64,000 nt of DNA. Origin: Halohasta litorea. GTDB lineage: Archaea > Halobacteriota > Halobacteria > Halobacteriales > Haloferacaceae. The translations under genes were made by a program, and so were the position numbers. The DNA lies in the NCBI RefSeq assembly GCF_024494645.1, contig NZ_JANHDJ010000003.1:248001-312000 (forward strand). Reading direction: 5' to 3'. Below are positions 9,671 to 18,913 of this stretch, piece by piece (positions within the stretch are counted from its first letter, which is position 1; every line of letters starts with the position of its first letter). The notes under the pieces were generated by a model. It was given only the letters and a program-made list of their open reading frames with translations, was not told the DNA's origin and made no database searches.

Positions 9671-10293
9671 GATCCGCCCCGATAGCCGTCGAGCATGTTC
9701 TCGACGTACTTGGCGATCACGTCGACCTCAACGTGGACCGGATCGCCTGCGGATTTCTCCTGGAGCGTCGTCAGCTCGTAGGTTGTCGGGATGATCGCCA
9801 CCTCGAAGCGCCCGGCTTCGCGGTCGATAGCGGCGACAGTGAGTGAAATACCGTCGAGACAGATCGATCCCTTGTCGACGATGTACTGGCCGTAGCCGTC
9901 GGGAAGTGCGAAGGAAAACCGCCAGTCGTCGCCGACCTGTGCGATGTCGGAGACGGTAGTGACGGTGTCGACGTGGCCCTGAACAACGTGACCGTCGAAC
10001 CGGCCGTCGGCAGCCATCGCGCGCTCGATGTTGACCGCGTCGCCGACAGAGGCGTCGCCGAGGTAGGTTTTCTCGACGGTCTCGCCTGCGAGAAACACCT
10101 CGAACCAGCGGTCGTTGTCCGTCTTGGAGCCGGATTCGAAGGCCTCGACGGTGAGACAGACGCCGCTGACACTGATCGACTGGCCGTGATGGAGGTCGTC
10201 GAGTCCCGAGGCCCGAACCCGGAGCCGACGGCCACCCGCGTCGTCCTCGACAGCAACCACTTCGCCCGCAGTTTCGACGATCCCGGTGAACAT
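9667..10293 (-). CDS. ribE: Riboflavin synthase, bacterial alpha-subunit type
   Basis: 208 residues starting at MFTGIVE, the hallmark start of this enzyme; a longer upstream frame is not protein-like. It dismutates two 6,7-dimethyl-8-ribityllumazine to riboflavin. The two tandem lumazine-binding barrels are visible: the first with SGVCLTVE, the second starting near [11 protein letters not shown] with [13 protein letters not shown]. This is the bacterial trimeric type, not the lumazine-synthase-like archaeal riboflavin synthase of methanogens. Other riboflavin genes are absent nearby. It is divergent from the small membrane protein at 10378, sharing an 84-bp intergenic region. Confidence 0.95.
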   Translation of the reverse strand: MFTGIVETAGEVVAVEDDAGGRRLRVRASGLDDLHHGQSISVSGVCLTVEAFESGSKTDNDRWFEVFLAGETVEKTYLGDASVGDAVNIERAMAADGRFDGHVVQGHVDTVTTVSDIAQVGDDWRFSFALPDGYGQYIVDKGSICLDGISLTVAAIDREAGRFEVAIIPTTYELTTLQEKSAGDPVHVEVDVIAKYVENMLDGYRGGS

Positions 10294-10377
10294 ACCGATT
10301 GCAGGCGGCACACACAAAAAGCGGTTGTGACTACGGTGGCGGCGTGTTTTTATTCGACCGGACGGAAACCACCGGTA

Positions 10378-10626
10378 ATGAGACTCGGACTCATCGATAT
10401 GATTGGCCTCGCGGCAACGCTGATTTTCGCCCTCCCCGTCGCGAACTTCGGCGTGACTCGACTGCTGGCTGGCGAGACCGTCATGGGAGCGACGCTGCTG
10501 GTCGTCGCGGTGGCGATGGTCGCCGTCCCCCACTATTTCATGGACCCCCGAACGATCCTCACGAAGCTTTTCAAAGGGCTGCTTCCCGGTCGGGTTCGGG
10601 ACACCGACGAGCAGTCGAAGCAGTGA
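10378..10626 (+). CDS. Small conserved-type membrane protein, unknown function
   Basis: 82 residues from the ATG at 10378 (MRLGLIDMIGLAATL). Two hydrophobic helices at about 6-27 and 33-51 are followed by a basic, amphipathic tail (DPRTILTKLFKGLLPGR) and a polar end. The pattern predicts a two-helix membrane protein with both ends inside. I recall similar short haloarchaeal proteins placed in a DUF family (possibly DUF7533) but cannot confirm it. It is divergent from the riboflavin synthase gene; no partner suggests a role. Confidence 0.65.
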   Translation: MRLGLIDMIGLAATLIFALPVANFGVTRLLAGETVMGATLLVVAVAMVAVPHYFMDPRTILTKLFKGLLPGRVRDTDEQSKQ

Positions 10627-10741
10627 CCGATTACGAACCGTCTCTAGCAGTCGCTACGCGTGTGAAAACACACCAGTAAAAACCATTTAACGGCCAGTTA
10701 AACAGATCATAACATTATCCAACGGGGATATGGTTCGATCT

Positions 10742-10870
10742 ATGAGTCCCCAACTGGAAGACCGGACGACGACGGAGAAACACCTCCACGAAGCCCTCGA
10801 AGCGGCCGAACACAGACAGACGAAATACCACATCCGCGAAGCGCTTCAGCTGACGAAGGTGAGTCAGTAA
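10742..10870 (+). CDS. Very small hydrophilic protein, hypothetical
   Basis: A 42-codon frame (MSPQLEDRTTTEKHLHEALEA at the start, stop TAA at 10868). An in-frame ATG at 10730 would add MVRS. The composition (Glu, His, Arg, Thr) with alternating charges predicts one or two helices, and codon third positions are GC-rich like neighbouring genes. An AT-rich stretch just upstream (TTTAACGGCCAGTTAAAC, 10685-10702) could hold a promoter. It ends 7 bp from the convergent M24 gene. I cannot assign a function; the evidence is composition and placement only. Confidence 0.5.
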   Translation: MSPQLEDRTTTEKHLHEALEAAEHRQTKYHIREALQLTKVSQ

Positions 10871-10877
10871 CGACGGC

Positions 10878-12098
10878 TCAGTCCGTATCGAGACGGTCGA
10901 CCGGCGACAGCGAGTACGGATACTCGACGAGCGTCTCCACACCCTCCTCGGAGAGTTCGAAGAGCGTCCCGAGTCGAATCGCACCGCGGGTGGGGTCGTC
11001 GACGCCAGTTTCGACGGCGACCACCGAGCCGGAGTGGAGTTCGCTCTCGGTGCCGCTCGCTGGCGGCTCGTATGCCGACAGCCCGACGCCGTGGACGACT
11101 GCGGTTGCCCGCGCCCGTGTCGATGGGTCATCGGAAGCTACGGCAAAGCCGTAGGCACCGACCTCCGCGACCGCCTCCCCTTCGACGGTCGAGACATCGA
11201 CGCCGGGTTCGAGCTGGCGTACTGCGGCCTGGAGTCCGGCCTCGGCCGCGATGAACCCCCGTCGCTCCCAGCCACCCTCGCTGTCGACGGCGAGGGTTCG
11301 TGTGAGAGAGCCATGGTAGCCATGTGGTCCGCGGGGGGCGACCTGGAGCCGAATCGGCTCGCCCGCCGGAAGCGGGGCACTCGCGGCTGTCGAGGCCGTG
11401 ATTCGGGTGTTGGCAGCCGGTGAGACACCGACTGACACGAGTTCAGCGTCGATCCGACGACGCAGCCGCTCGGCAGTAAGCGGTCGACCGTCGAGAGTCA
11501 GTCCCTCATCGGCGGGCTCGCTGGTCGCCAAGACGGCCTCGGCGCGAGCCATCCCGGCAGTCGCGGCCGCCTGCACGGTCCGGAGACAGTCGCGTTCGAC
11601 TGGAGTTTTGGTCGCGCGTGCGGTCGTGATGGCGGCCGTCGACTGCAGTTCGTAGCCCGCCTGCTGGAGAAAGACGGCCGTATCATGGGGGAGCTGCCGG
11701 GGAACGAGAAGCGTTCGGTCGTCGCCAGTGGCTTGGTGACGCTCGGCGAGGATCGCCCGGACCTGCTGGCCGGTCGCTGTGGTGGGATTCCGACTGACGA
11801 CACGGTGGGCGATATCGGGCGGGTCGGCACGCTCTTCGAAGACACTGACCGCCCCGACCACATCGCGCGGGACACAGTAGACTGCCTCCGGCTCGTGGTC
11901 GGCATCACCCGGCAGGAAGACGACCGCCATCTCGCGATCGGGGCCGTCGACGCGGGTTAGATACCGCAGATCAGCATCGGCGCGGCCGCCAACGTGGACG
12001 AAGCCCGCGGCCCCGGTCTCCTCTATGGCCGCCTGAACGGCCGGAAGGCCCGACGAGGGCCGAGCGGAGTCCGCTATCGGCTCCGGCTCGCCGGTCAC
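10878..12098 (-). CDS. M24 (Xaa-Pro peptidase fold) protein with missing metal ligands
   Basis: 406 residues with the two-part layout of aminopeptidase P/prolidase-like proteins: an N-terminal creatinase-type domain (1-160) and a pita-bread domain. The segment GYHGSLTRT aligns with the family's GYHSDLTRT, and VVHGVGLSAYEPP and VVAVETGV align with the His and Glu motifs. By that alignment the first two Asp ligands are V253 and S264 and the last Glu is G377, while H336 and E363 remain. Loss of three of five ligands predicts no di-metal peptidase activity. Its start overlaps the helicase stop (ATGA), so the two are probably translationally coupled. Confidence 0.75.
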   Translation of the reverse strand: MTGEPEPIADSARPSSGLPAVQAAIEETGAAGFVHVGGRADADLRYLTRVDGPDREMAVVFLPGDADHEPEAVYCVPRDVVGAVSVFEERADPPDIAHRVVSRNPTTATGQQVRAILAERHQATGDDRTLLVPRQLPHDTAVFLQQAGYELQSTAAITTARATKTPVERDCLRTVQAAATAGMARAEAVLATSEPADEGLTLDGRPLTAERLRRRIDAELVSVGVSPAANTRITASTAASAPLPAGEPIRLQVAPRGPHGYHGSLTRTLAVDSEGGWERRGFIAAEAGLQAAVRQLEPGVDVSTVEGEAVAEVGAYGFAVASDDPSTRARATAVVHGVGLSAYEPPASGTESELHSGSVVAVETGVDDPTRGAIRLGTLFELSEEGVETLVEYPYSLSPVDRLDTD

Positions 12099-13972
12099 GG
12101 CTCGGGTTCGGGGGCATCTTCAGCCGCCTGGACGGCATCGAGCAGCTCGTCGACCGGCTCCTCGCGGAGTTCGTTGTGGAGCAGCACGCTGATCGGTACC
12201 GTCGGCGCGCCGTCGATCAGGTTCTCCAGGAGGACGAGCCGCTCGCGGGCCCGGCTCATCCCGACGTAGAAGACGCGGCGTTCGTTGTCGGTCAAAAGCG
12301 GCACCGGGTTGGTGTGTTTGGTGAACTCGTCTTCATCGGGGAGCTCGTCGTCCGATGGCTCGACGTCGCTCTCCTCGCGGCCGGTGACGGTCGCGGCCAT
12401 CTGCTCGACGACCTTCTCGGTGAGATCCGTCCCAACGAAGACGTGGTCGGCCTCACGACCCTTCGCGGAGTGGATCGTCCCCACCCGGACGAGGTTGGGA
12501 TCCTGGCCGTGGTAGTCGCCGCCGAAGTAGGCGGCGATCGATTTCCGCTGGAAGCTCGTCACCTTCCGGACCATATCGTCCGCCGAGGCCGGGTCGGGGA
12601 TGAACGGCGCGAAGTTCTTGACGTCCTCGGGGGCGAGCGGTACCTCGGCGAGATCCTCGGTATCGGCGGCCTCTTCGCGCTCTTCGAGGAACTCGTAGAA
12701 CTCGTCGCGTTCGTTCGAGCCGAAGGCGGAGGTCTGGAGCATATCCGCCAGCCGTCGACCCTGCAGCAGGGTGAGGTCCTCGTCGGCGTCGTAGGCCTCG
12801 ATCGCCCGGACGTAGTCGACGAGCCGATCGGTCCAGAGCCGCTGGTCGGTCAGCGCCTTGAACGGAATCCCCTCGTCGATGAACTCCTCGATGAACTGGA
12901 ACAGCTGGTAGCGGGCGCGGAACAGCACCATCACGCTGCCGTCGTCCTCCTGGACCGTATAGCGGACGTTCCGGACGAGTTCGAGCATCGACGCGTTGGG
13001 GACGCCCTCGACGACGCCGCCCTCCTTGCGGGGTTTGAGGTCCTTTTCCTGGCGTTTGTCGATATGCTGGATCTCCTTGTTGACGACATCCAGGATCCGC
13101 GAGGGCAGTCGGTAGGAGTTCGGCAGGATCTCGTCGGTGTCGCGTTCGGCATCGAGCAGGAGGTTGGGGTCCGCACCCTGCCAGGCGTAGACGACCTGGT
13201 CGTCGTCACCGGCGATCAGGACCTGCTTCATGTGGGGTTTCCACTCCTCGAAGACGTCGTACTGGAGGGTCGTGATATCCTGAAACTCGTCGATGACGAG
13301 ATAGTCGACGTTCGGCAGCAGCGAGCGCTGTTTGACGCGTTCGAGCATGTCGGCGAAGCCGACCAGCTCGTGGTCGCCCTTATAAGCGCGCCACGCACGA
13401 ATCGCCTCGGGAATGTCGACCCGGTCGTCGTCGGCGGTCCACGTCGGGGTGTACTTGTTTCCTTCTTGGGCGTTGGGATCGATCTCCGGCGGGAGGCGAA
13501 CCTCCTCGACGTTCCACTGGAAGGGAACGTCGTACCAGTCGGAGACTTCGCGGCCGGTCCGCTGGAGCCACTGGCTCGTCGAGATGATCTTGTTGCCGAG
13601 CGTCGTCGAACGGGCGGTACGGCGGCCGCCGCTCTGGTACTCGTCTTCGTATTCGAGACCGTAGTCTTCACAGAACTCCGTCTTCTCGGATTCGCCGACG
13701 ACGTCACCACGGGAGAGATTCAGCAGCTCGTAGGCTTTGGCGTGCATCGTACAGACGTTGCCCTTGAGCTCGCGGGGGTTCGTGTCCAGTCGCTCGGCGA
13801 GCCGCTCGCGGATCTCGGCCGCGGCGGCGCGGGTGTAGGAGACGACCAGAATGTCGCGGGTGTCGACGGTGTCGTCTTCGAGGATCGTCTCGACGCGGTC
13901 GAGGAGTGCTGTCGTCTTCCCGCTGCCGGGACCACCGAACAGGCGAGTGATCTCCACATCCGTGGTACTCAT
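12095..13972 (-). CDS. UvrD/Rep-type superfamily 1 DNA helicase
   Basis: 625 residues. Helicase motifs in order: I, FGGPGSGKTTALLD (about 12-25); Ia, VVSYTRAAAAEIRERL; II, YLVIDEFQDIT; III, VLIAGDDDQVVYAWQGA; IV region with VMVLFRARYQL; V, VGTIHSAKGREADHVFVG; VI, RVFYVGMSRARERLVLLE. All catalytic residues are present, so it should be an active 3'-5' ATP-dependent helicase in repair or recombination. The C-terminus is acidic (DAPEPEP). Its stop overlaps the start of the M24 homologue by four bases, an unusual partner for a helicase. The start ATG at 13972 gives MSTTDVEITRLFGGPG. Confidence 0.93.
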   Translation of the reverse strand: MSTTDVEITRLFGGPGSGKTTALLDRVETILEDDTVDTRDILVVSYTRAAAAEIRERLAERLDTNPRELKGNVCTMHAKAYELLNLSRGDVVGESEKTEFCEDYGLEYEDEYQSGGRRTARSTTLGNKIISTSQWLQRTGREVSDWYDVPFQWNVEEVRLPPEIDPNAQEGNKYTPTWTADDDRVDIPEAIRAWRAYKGDHELVGFADMLERVKQRSLLPNVDYLVIDEFQDITTLQYDVFEEWKPHMKQVLIAGDDDQVVYAWQGADPNLLLDAERDTDEILPNSYRLPSRILDVVNKEIQHIDKRQEKDLKPRKEGGVVEGVPNASMLELVRNVRYTVQEDDGSVMVLFRARYQLFQFIEEFIDEGIPFKALTDQRLWTDRLVDYVRAIEAYDADEDLTLLQGRRLADMLQTSAFGSNERDEFYEFLEEREEAADTEDLAEVPLAPEDVKNFAPFIPDPASADDMVRKVTSFQRKSIAAYFGGDYHGQDPNLVRVGTIHSAKGREADHVFVGTDLTEKVVEQMAATVTGREESDVEPSDDELPDEDEFTKHTNPVPLLTDNERRVFYVGMSRARERLVLLENLIDGAPTVPISVLLHNELREEPVDELLDAVQAAEDAPEPEP

Positions 13973-14092
13973 TGTACCATCTACATGGGCCCCGACCTGA
14001 TAAACGACGTGACTTCGGGCCGTGAGAGCCGACGCCTGTAGGCCGCTCGCGGGAAAATCGGTCGCACAGCGCAGTCGGCTGGCGCTGCCGGG

Positions 14093-14275
14093 CTACCGTT
14101 CGGGGAACCAGCCACAGACGGAACACTGCTGTGCGCCGTCATCGTGGATGCCTCCGCACTCGGGACACTGCTTTTTGTTATACGAGTGGTCCCAGCCAGC
14201 CGGTGTCGTTTCGTGCCCGTTCGCCGAAAGGAACTCGTCGAACAACTCCTCGTCAGTGTTCTGTGCTGAGGCCAT
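14093..14275 (-). CDS. Small zinc-finger protein (HVO_0416-like)
   Basis: 60 residues. The C-terminal half holds CPECGG then CSVCGW, a four-cysteine zinc ribbon, preceded by a polar N-terminus (DEELFDEFLSANGHET). It closely resembles what I remember of the HVO_0416 family of haloarchaeal zinc-finger proteins, including the NKKQCPECGG core and ending near GWFPER. Function in the cell is not known. The gene stands alone between the helicase and a 290-bp stretch without a recognisable gene. Confidence 0.75.
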   Translation of the reverse strand: MASAQNTDEELFDEFLSANGHETTPAGWDHSYNKKQCPECGGIHDDGAQQCSVCGWFPER

Positions 14276-14565
14276 ACTGTATCGTGATAACGTGTGTCAC
14301 CCACTTAGCTGTTTGGCTCCTGGAGGTGATTGCCCCGACTCGGTGAAACGGATCGTCCAAACCGTGTCAAAAGGGTGTAGTCGACCGGTATTGCGGCGAT
14401 ATCGAATCGTGGGGTGCACAGGTCTGACTGCCCGATACTGGGACGAACGTCCCTGTCCGAGTGCCCGCAGACCGTCCCTCGCGGTTGGAGGGTGCCCGGA
14501 ATGTGATGCCCGCAGTGGGATGCGTTCGTAACTGTGTCGGTGGTTGCTGTCGACCGGACAGCTAC
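14276..14565. other. Intergenic stretch, no gene recognised
   Basis: 290 bp between two minus-strand genes. Short frames exist on the plus strand but they run into the low-complexity 3' part of the secreted-protein gene and lack haloarchaeal composition. No tRNA-like or strong hairpin pattern was seen. Confidence 0.5.
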
Positions 14566-15645
14566 TTACTGACCGCCAGCGCCCTGTCCGTTACCTTGGC
14601 CGCCATTGCCCTGGCCGCCACTGTTACTGGAGCCGCCGTTCCCCTGACCCTGACCACCGCTCCCGCCGCGGTCAGAGCCACCGTTGGCCCCGCTGTTGTC
14701 CCGTCCGTTACCCGCGCCGTCTTGCCCGTTGCCCGCGTCTTCCGGCGCGTTACCGGAGCCGTTGCCCGCTTGGTCCGGTGAGTTGCCCTGTCCGTTGCCA
14801 GCGTTCTCTGGTGCATTGCCCGGGTTTTCTGGCGCGTTATCGGAGCCGTTGCCGACGTCGGCTGGCGGCCCACGACCGGCGGCTTCCGAGACGATCGGAC
14901 CGAGTTTCTCGAACTCGCCGTTACGGAACGCCGAGATCAGTTTCTGAATCGACGAAACCTGGTCGGCTGCCTCGTCGGGGACTTCCTGTGCGTCCTCCGC
15001 GCTCTCTTGGGTGACGAGTTCACCGGCGACAACCTCGTAGGTCATCGTCTGGGTGGTCCCGTCGACCGTCACTGCAATCTCGACCGCCGATCGGTTCTCG
15101 AGAGGGAACTGGAGGGTTCCGTTTGCGTCAGTGGAGCCTACATCGCTTCCGTTGACCGCGACTGTCGCGTTCTCGACGGCCGTGCCGTTCGAGGTGACCG
15201 AGAGGGTCACCGTCTCGTTGTCGAGGGTCGCATCGGAAACGAAGTCGGTCGTCTCGTCGGTGGGTTCGGTCTGCTCGACGAGACTGCCGTCGACTACCTC
15301 GTAGGTCGTCGACTGGGTCGTGTTGTCGACCGTCACTCCGATCTCGACCGCCGAACGGTTATCGAGGCCGAACTGGAGGGTACCGTTCTCGTCGGTCGTG
15401 CCCGCCGAACTGCCGTTGACCGCGACCGACGCGTTGTCGACGGCCGTGTCGTTCGAGGTGACCGAGACGGTCACCGTCTCGTTGTCGAGGGTCGCGTCGA
15501 ACGCGAAGGCGGTGTCGTTCGTCGTGTTCGTTTCGTTCGTCGTTCCGTCGTCTGCCGTCTGCGCCCCGACAGTCGTTGCCATGGCAGGAACAGCCATGAG
15601 CAAACAGCCCATCAGGACGAGCAGCATGATCGGACGTCTGTTCAT
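14566..15645 (-). CDS. Secreted protein with two Ig-like repeats and Gly/Asn-rich tail
   Basis: 359 residues. A Sec-type signal peptide covers about 1-29 (MNRRPIMLLVLMGCLLMAVPA). A Thr/Asn linker follows, then two near-identical 66-residue beta-rich modules at about 51-116 and 139-204, each beginning ATLDNETVT and ending TTYEV or MTYEV, like carboxypeptidase-regulatory/Ig-like surface modules. Many N-x-T/S sequons suggest N-glycosylation. The last 90 residues are Gly, Asn and Gln (GNGQGNSPDQAGNGSGN) and probably disordered. A cell-surface or matrix role is likely but no enzyme domain is present. An upstream TATTTAAAACC (minus strand, about 15735) may be the promoter. Confidence 0.8.
   Translation of the reverse strand: MNRRPIMLLVLMGCLLMAVPAMATTVGAQTADDGTTNETNTTNDTAFAFDATLDNETVTVSVTSNDTAVDNASVAVNGSSAGTTDENGTLQFGLDNRSAVEIGVTVDNTTQSTTYEVVDGSLVEQTEPTDETTDFVSDATLDNETVTLSVTSNGTAVENATVAVNGSDVGSTDANGTLQFPLENRSAVEIAVTVDGTTQTMTYEVVAGELVTQESAEDAQEVPDEAADQVSSIQKLISAFRNGEFEKLGPIVSEAAGRGPPADVGNGSDNAPENPGNAPENAGNGQGNSPDQAGNGSGNAPEDAGNGQDGAGNGRDNSGANGGSDRGGSGGQGQGNGGSSNSGGQGNGGQGNGQGAGGQ
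15034..15495. repeat. Two 198-bp in-frame repeats inside the secreted-protein gene
   Basis: Positions 15034-15231 and 15298-15495 are direct copies offset by 264 bp (88 codons), each encoding 66 residues. They are nearly identical over long runs, for example around CACCGTCTCGTTGTCGAGG at the end of both, suggesting recent duplication or ongoing gene conversion. Confidence 0.9.
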
Positions 15646-15871
15646 TGCGATCTATCGTACTGGTGGATAGTACATCAATCAGAACAGTAGTGGAGCCGAT
15701 TTGCGCCGGATTACCCCCGAAAACGTCGCTGGTTTTAAATACTAGAAACGAAATTCGGCAAAAAATGCTGAAATCTTCACGGCGGTCGGTGGGTAGTCAA
15801 GCGGATGAGATCGTCAAAGTCGACCGCGCGCGTCGCTAGCTCAACAGATCCGAAAAATCACACACCGTCGA

Positions 15872-16204
15872 CTAACTGTCGGCAGCCAGTTCCTCAGCCA
15901 CTACGTCCGCAGCCAGCAGCGCCGGGTCGACAGCCAGATCGGCCTGTCCCTTGGCGAACTCCGGCAGCGACTCGCGGCTGTAGACGACCGCCCGCACGTC
16001 GGGGTTGCGGTCCTTGGCGACCGAAATCCCGGTCGCTTCGGCCACGTCGGTCAACACCAGCAGATCGGCGGCGTCGATGTTGGCCGCCCGAAGCGTCTCT
16101 CCGGAGACGACATCAGTGATCCGGCTCACGGCGAGCCCCTCGGCTTCCAGTGCGTCGCCGACACCCTCGGGGTCGGGTCCGGCGACGATTGCGACTTGGT
16201 CCAT
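15872..16204 (-). CDS. DUF7126-like small Rossmann-type protein in the nucleotide operon
   Basis: 110 residues with an alternating beta/alpha pattern: VAIVAGPDPEGVGDALEAEG, then DLLVLTDVAEATGISVAKD, then RAVVYSRESLPEFAKGQADL. It resembles a short nucleotide-binding or receiver-like fold with no catalytic signature that I recognise. I recall it as a haloarchaeal DUF7126 member. Its ATG overlaps the guaA stop by one base (TAATG), and guaA directly abuts pyrG, so it is the third gene of a tight pyrG-guaA operon. A role tied to glutamine-dependent nucleotide synthesis is inference from position only. Confidence 0.7.
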   Translation of the reverse strand: MDQVAIVAGPDPEGVGDALEAEGLAVSRITDVVSGETLRAANIDAADLLVLTDVAEATGISVAKDRNPDVRAVVYSRESLPEFAKGQADLAVDPALLAADVVAEELAADS

Positions 16205-17121
16205 TACTCGTACTCGATGGTCGCTGGCGGCTTGTGTGTGACGTCGTAGACGACGCGGGCGACGTTCTCGTTTTCGCCGGTGATCCGGCTCTGGATACGC
16301 TGGAGTGTCTGCCAGTCGATCTCCTGGGCCCGAGCGGTCATCCCGTCGCGGCTCTCGACCGACCGCACTGCGACGACCCAGCCGTGGACCCGGTTGTCAC
16401 CCTTGACACCGGTGGCCTTGCCGATGACGGCGGCGAAGGCCTGCCACGGCTCGTACTCTTCGAGTTCCTCTTCGACGACGTGGCAGGACTCGCGGGCCAC
16501 CTCGACCTTCTCGGGAGTGACCTCGCCGATGATTCGGACGGCGAGGCCGGGGCCGGGGAACGGCATTCGCTCGGAGATGATCTCTTCGAGTTCGAGTTCG
16601 CGGGCGACCTCTCGGACTTCGTCCTTGTAGAGGTCGCGGACAGGCTCAACAATGCCCTCGAAGTCGACCACGTCCGGGAGGCCCCCGACGTTGTGGTGGG
16701 ATTTGATGTTACCCTCAGATTCGATGCGGTCCGGATAGATCGTGCCTTGGACCAGCTGTTTGGCGTCGGTCTCTTTGGCCTCACGTTCGAACTCCCGGAT
16801 GAACTGCTCGCCGATGACCTTGCGCTTCTCCTCGGGGTCGGTGACGCCAGCGAGGGCCTCCAGGAACCGTTCGCGGGCGTCGACGATTTCGAGGCTCTCC
16901 ATAAATGAGAAGGTCTCGCGGATCTGGTCGGTCTCGCCTTTGCGCATCAGGCCAGTGTCGACATACACTGGCGTGAGCTGGTCGCCGACCGCCCGATAGG
17001 CGAGCGTCGCGGCGACCGACGAGTCGACGCCGCCCGACAGCGCGATGATCGCGTTGTCGTCGCCGATCTGCTCTGTAATCGATTCGACTGCCTCGTCGAT
17101 GAACTCAGTTGGATTAACCAT
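16204..17121 (-). CDS. guaAB: GMP synthase, ATP-pyrophosphatase subunit
   Basis: 305 residues. It converts XMP to GMP using ammonia delivered by a separate glutamine amidotransferase subunit, as usual in archaea. The P-loop-like PP-motif [15 protein letters not shown] is at about 28-42, and the C-terminal dimerisation region contains [16 protein letters not shown] and the end KPPATIEYE. No class I amidotransferase domain precedes it, consistent with the split archaeal enzyme; that partner gene is not in the window. The ATG directly follows the pyrG stop codon (TAA-ATG), implying coupled translation. Confidence 0.95.
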   Translation of the reverse strand: MVNPTEFIDEAVESITEQIGDDNAIIALSGGVDSSVAATLAYRAVGDQLTPVYVDTGLMRKGETDQIRETFSFMESLEIVDARERFLEALAGVTDPEEKRKVIGEQFIREFEREAKETDAKQLVQGTIYPDRIESEGNIKSHHNVGGLPDVVDFEGIVEPVRDLYKDEVREVARELELEEIISERMPFPGPGLAVRIIGEVTPEKVEVARESCHVVEEELEEYEPWQAFAAVIGKATGVKGDNRVHGWVVAVRSVESRDGMTARAQEIDWQTLQRIQSRITGENENVARVVYDVTHKPPATIEYE

Positions 17122-18786
17122 TTAAACAGTAACCTCGTCTTCGGCTGTCGTCTGGGTTTCGGATTCGCTGCGGTCAATGACGGCATCTAGGAAGCCGACG
17201 AACGGCGGGCTGGCGCGGTCGGGACGGGAGCGGAACTCGGGGTGGAACTGCGTACCGAGGAAGAAGGGATGATCGTCGAGCTCCAGGATCTCCATACGTC
17301 GGCCCGCAGTGCCGGAGAACGTCATGGTCTCGGATTCGAGCTGTTCGATGTAGTTGGGGTTGACCTCGTAGCGATGGCGGTGCCGCTCCGTGCAGGAATC
17401 GGATTCATAGATCGCCTCGGCCAGCGTGCCGGGGTCGATCTGCGTTTCGTGTGCGCCGAGCCGCATCGTCCCGCCCATGTCGTCGATCTCCTTCTGTTCG
17501 GGGAGGATATCGATGACGGGATGGGGCGTCTCTTCGTCGATCTCCGCGGAGTGTGCGCCCTCCAGTCCGAGGACGTTGCGGGCCTGCTCGATGACCGCCA
17601 TCTGGAAGCCGAGACAGAGCCCGAGGAAGGGTACGTCGTTCTCGCGGGCATACCGGACGGCCTCGATCTTGCCGTCGGTGCCACGGGAGCCGAAGCCGCC
17701 GGGGACGATGATCCCGTCGGCCCGTCGGAGTCGGTCGCGGTGGTCGTCGTGCATCTCGTCGGAGTCGACCCACAGCACCTCGACGTCGACTTCCTGTTCG
17801 ATCCCGGCGTGTTTCAGCGCCTCGTGGATCGACATATAGGCGTCTTCGAGGCCGTACTTGCCGACCAGGGCGATCTCGACGGTACCCTCGCGGTCGCGGG
17901 TGACCAGTTCGCGCCAGCGCTGGGAGCGGTCGGCCTTGGGGAGGGCCCCCTCGCTGATCCCGAGTCGGTCCATCACGTGCTCGTCTAATCCTTCGTCTTC
18001 GACCATCAGCGGGACCTTGTAGATGTCGTCGACGTCAGGATTCGAAAAGACCGCCTCGGTCGAGACGTCACAGAAGCGGGCGATCTTGGTCTTGGTTCCC
18101 TCTTCGAGCCGCTCTTCGTTCCGCCCAACGAGAATATCCGGCTGCAGCCCGATCGAGCGGAGCTCCTTGACGCTGTGTTGGGTGGGTTTGGTCTTCTGCT
18201 CGCCGTTCATCGAGTCGGGGACGAGGGTGACGTGCATGAAGAGGAGATCCTCGTCGTCCTCCTCGCTGGCGAACTGCCGGAGGGACTCCAGGAAGGGCAT
18301 CGACTCGATGTCGCCGACGGTGCCGCCGATCTCGACGATACAGACGTCGGTGCCTTCGGCGGCCTCCCGAATCCGCCGCTTGATATCGTCAGTGACGTGG
18401 GGGATGATCTGGACCGTTTTGCCGAGGTAGTCGCCCGCCCGCTCGGCCTCGATCACGCTCTGATACGTTTTGCCCGTGGTGACGTTGTGATCCGAGGTCA
18501 TGTCGATCCCGAGGAACCGCTCGTAGTTCCCCAGATCGAGGTCGACCTCGCCGCCGTCCTTGAGGACGTACACCTCCCCGTGCTCGTAGGGATTCATCGT
18601 CCCGGCGTCGACGTTTAAATAGGGGTCGACTTTGACCGCCGTGACGTCGAAGCCAGCGTTGGCCAGCAGTCGGCCCGTACTCGCGGCTGTAATTCCCTTT
18701 CCGAGCCCGGACATCACACCTCCCGTTACAAAAATGAACTTCCGCCCCAGTGTGGGGTCATATCCCGTGGTGGGTTCCGTCGGCAT
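17122..18786 (-). CDS. pyrG: CTP synthase
   Basis: 554 residues from the ATG at 18786 ([19 protein letters not shown]); an upstream in-frame ATG at 18801 would add five residues. It aminates UTP to CTP with glutamine. The synthetase domain starts with [18 protein letters not shown]. The C-terminal glutaminase has the nucleophile elbow [10 protein letters not shown] and the His-Glu pair in [10 protein letters not shown]. The protein is full length. It heads the pyrG-guaA-DUF7126 operon. Confidence 0.97.
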   Translation of the reverse strand: MPTEPTTGYDPTLGRKFIFVTGGVMSGLGKGITAASTGRLLANAGFDVTAVKVDPYLNVDAGTMNPYEHGEVYVLKDGGEVDLDLGNYERFLGIDMTSDHNVTTGKTYQSVIEAERAGDYLGKTVQIIPHVTDDIKRRIREAAEGTDVCIVEIGGTVGDIESMPFLESLRQFASEEDDEDLLFMHVTLVPDSMNGEQKTKPTQHSVKELRSIGLQPDILVGRNEERLEEGTKTKIARFCDVSTEAVFSNPDVDDIYKVPLMVEDEGLDEHVMDRLGISEGALPKADRSQRWRELVTRDREGTVEIALVGKYGLEDAYMSIHEALKHAGIEQEVDVEVLWVDSDEMHDDHRDRLRRADGIIVPGGFGSRGTDGKIEAVRYARENDVPFLGLCLGFQMAVIEQARNVLGLEGAHSAEIDEETPHPVIDILPEQKEIDDMGGTMRLGAHETQIDPGTLAEAIYESDSCTERHRHRYEVNPNYIEQLESETMTFSGTAGRRMEILELDDHPFFLGTQFHPEFRSRPDRASPPFVGFLDAVIDRSESETQTTAEDEVTV

Positions 18787-18860
18787 ACTGACTGTCCGCA
18801 AGGTTTCGTCAAAACGGTTTCGATGGGGTCGATGGGCTGTCTCGTGTTGGCATGGGCACG

Positions 18861-18910
18861 GTAGTCGACGGCTACTGGGCGACCGAGGCAGCGTAGTCGG
18901 CGGCTACTGG
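18861..18910. repeat. Two adjacent copies of the dispersed hairpin repeat
   Basis: GTAGTCGACGGCTACTGG at 18861-18878 and GTAGTCGGCGGCTACTGG at 18893-18910 differ by one base. Each can fold as a 6-bp stem (GTAGTC with GGCTAC, one G-T pair) and a 3-nt loop. They lie directly after the stop of the DUF389 gene (stop codon 18914-18916, minus strand), where a terminator would be expected. A near-identical copy is at 34145 and an inverted one at 60888. Confidence 0.75.
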
Positions 18911-18913
18911 CGA

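Noticed and set aside
10299-10679. 126-codon frame overlapping the small membrane protein at 10378
   Set aside because: It is out of frame with the membrane-helix reading, is Arg-rich, and runs past the stop without any domain.
15646-15871. tRNA-like stretch near GGTGGGTAGTCAAGCGG
   Set aside because: No acceptor, anticodon and T arms can be paired around it; the TTTAAATAC upstream is better read as a promoter of the secreted-protein gene.
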